DNA of 22,292 bases from positions 1 through 22,292 of the forward strand of contig CAZAQY010000135.1 of NCBI GenBank assembly GCA_964486845.1, given 5' to 3'. The notes under the pieces were generated by a model. It worked only from the letters and a program-made list of their open reading frames with translations, did not search any database and was not told the DNA's origin. This stretch comes from Anammoximicrobium sp964486845. Lineage in GTDB: Bacteria > Planctomycetota > Planctomycetia > Pirellulales > Pirellulaceae. The position numbers and the translations under genes were made by a program. Positions 22,213 through 22,292 of the stretch are shown piece by piece; position 1 is the stretch's first letter; each line of letters opens with the position of its first letter.

Positions 22213-22234
22213 AAAACGAGCGAGGGCGAAATGG
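22213..22234. repeat. Copy of the repeat found near 9942-9960
   Basis: AAAACGAGCGAGGGCGAAA (22213-22231) matches the reverse complement of 9942-9960 with one mismatch in 19. Both copies are intergenic and in opposite orientation, which suggests a dispersed element of this genome rather than chance. Confidence 0.5.
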
Positions 22235-22292
22235 AATTTTCGGCACGATCCGAACAACCGGCTCAGAAGGCCCAATGGGGGACGGTTGCCTT

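Larger units (their letters stand above)
22074..22292. other. Upstream region at the window edge
   Basis: No convincing gene lies in the last 219 bp. It contains a -10-like TATAGT for the 851-residue gene and a repeat at 22213-22234. The neighbouring gene beyond the window cannot be judged. Confidence 0.4.

Overview
The window looks like a GC-rich chromosomal segment from a planctomycete, probably near Pirellulales. This is inferred from style rather than a marker gene: a secreted ceramidase-type hydrolase, very long exported proteins of unknown family, few strong Shine-Dalgarno sites, intergenic regions full of palindromes, and peptidoglycan-ligase homologues with eroded motifs. I see no rRNA, tRNA, CRISPR array, transposase or integrase.

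Layout. 1-553 holds no convincing gene but has a 70-nt two-arm palindrome. 554-2188 (+) is a secreted neutral/alkaline ceramidase-like protein, followed by the broken 5' end of a GH16 glycoside hydrolase (2204-2630). On the minus strand lie a short HEAT-repeat membrane or lipoprotein (2735-3430) and a membrane-anchored family 2 glycosyltransferase of the DPM1/GtrB type (3564-4550). A terminator-like hairpin and a long inverted repeat fill 4580-4805. Next on the plus strand is a tmk-holB operon (4849-6530; thymidylate kinase and DNA polymerase III delta-prime, ATGA overlap). A short tandem-repeat region precedes two adjacent Mur-ligase homologues (6857-9621), MurE-like then MurF-like, both lacking family-defining residues. 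A 459-bp hairpin-rich spacer leads to argG (10081-11295).

The right half is mostly minus strand. A 1981-residue protein (12882-18827) carries secretin-like elements at both ends of a very large helical insertion. It heads a tight operon with two exported proteins of unknown family (12122-12856 and 11349-12125, ATGA overlap). Upstream, after a short plus-strand gene with a near-consensus promoter (19254-19505), lies a second large exported protein (19518-22073) with beta domains, an Ala-rich helical region and a Cys-rich tail.

The best candidates for something undescribed are the giant secretin-like protein with its two downstream partners, possibly including the 851-residue protein, as an envelope or secretion complex; and the tandem degenerate MurE/MurF pair, which keeps parts of the ATP-binding machinery while losing acceptor or UDP-sugar recognition motifs. 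The remaining genes are housekeeping (tmk, holB, argG) or common planctomycete accessory functions. All calls come from reading the sequence; no database search was possible.
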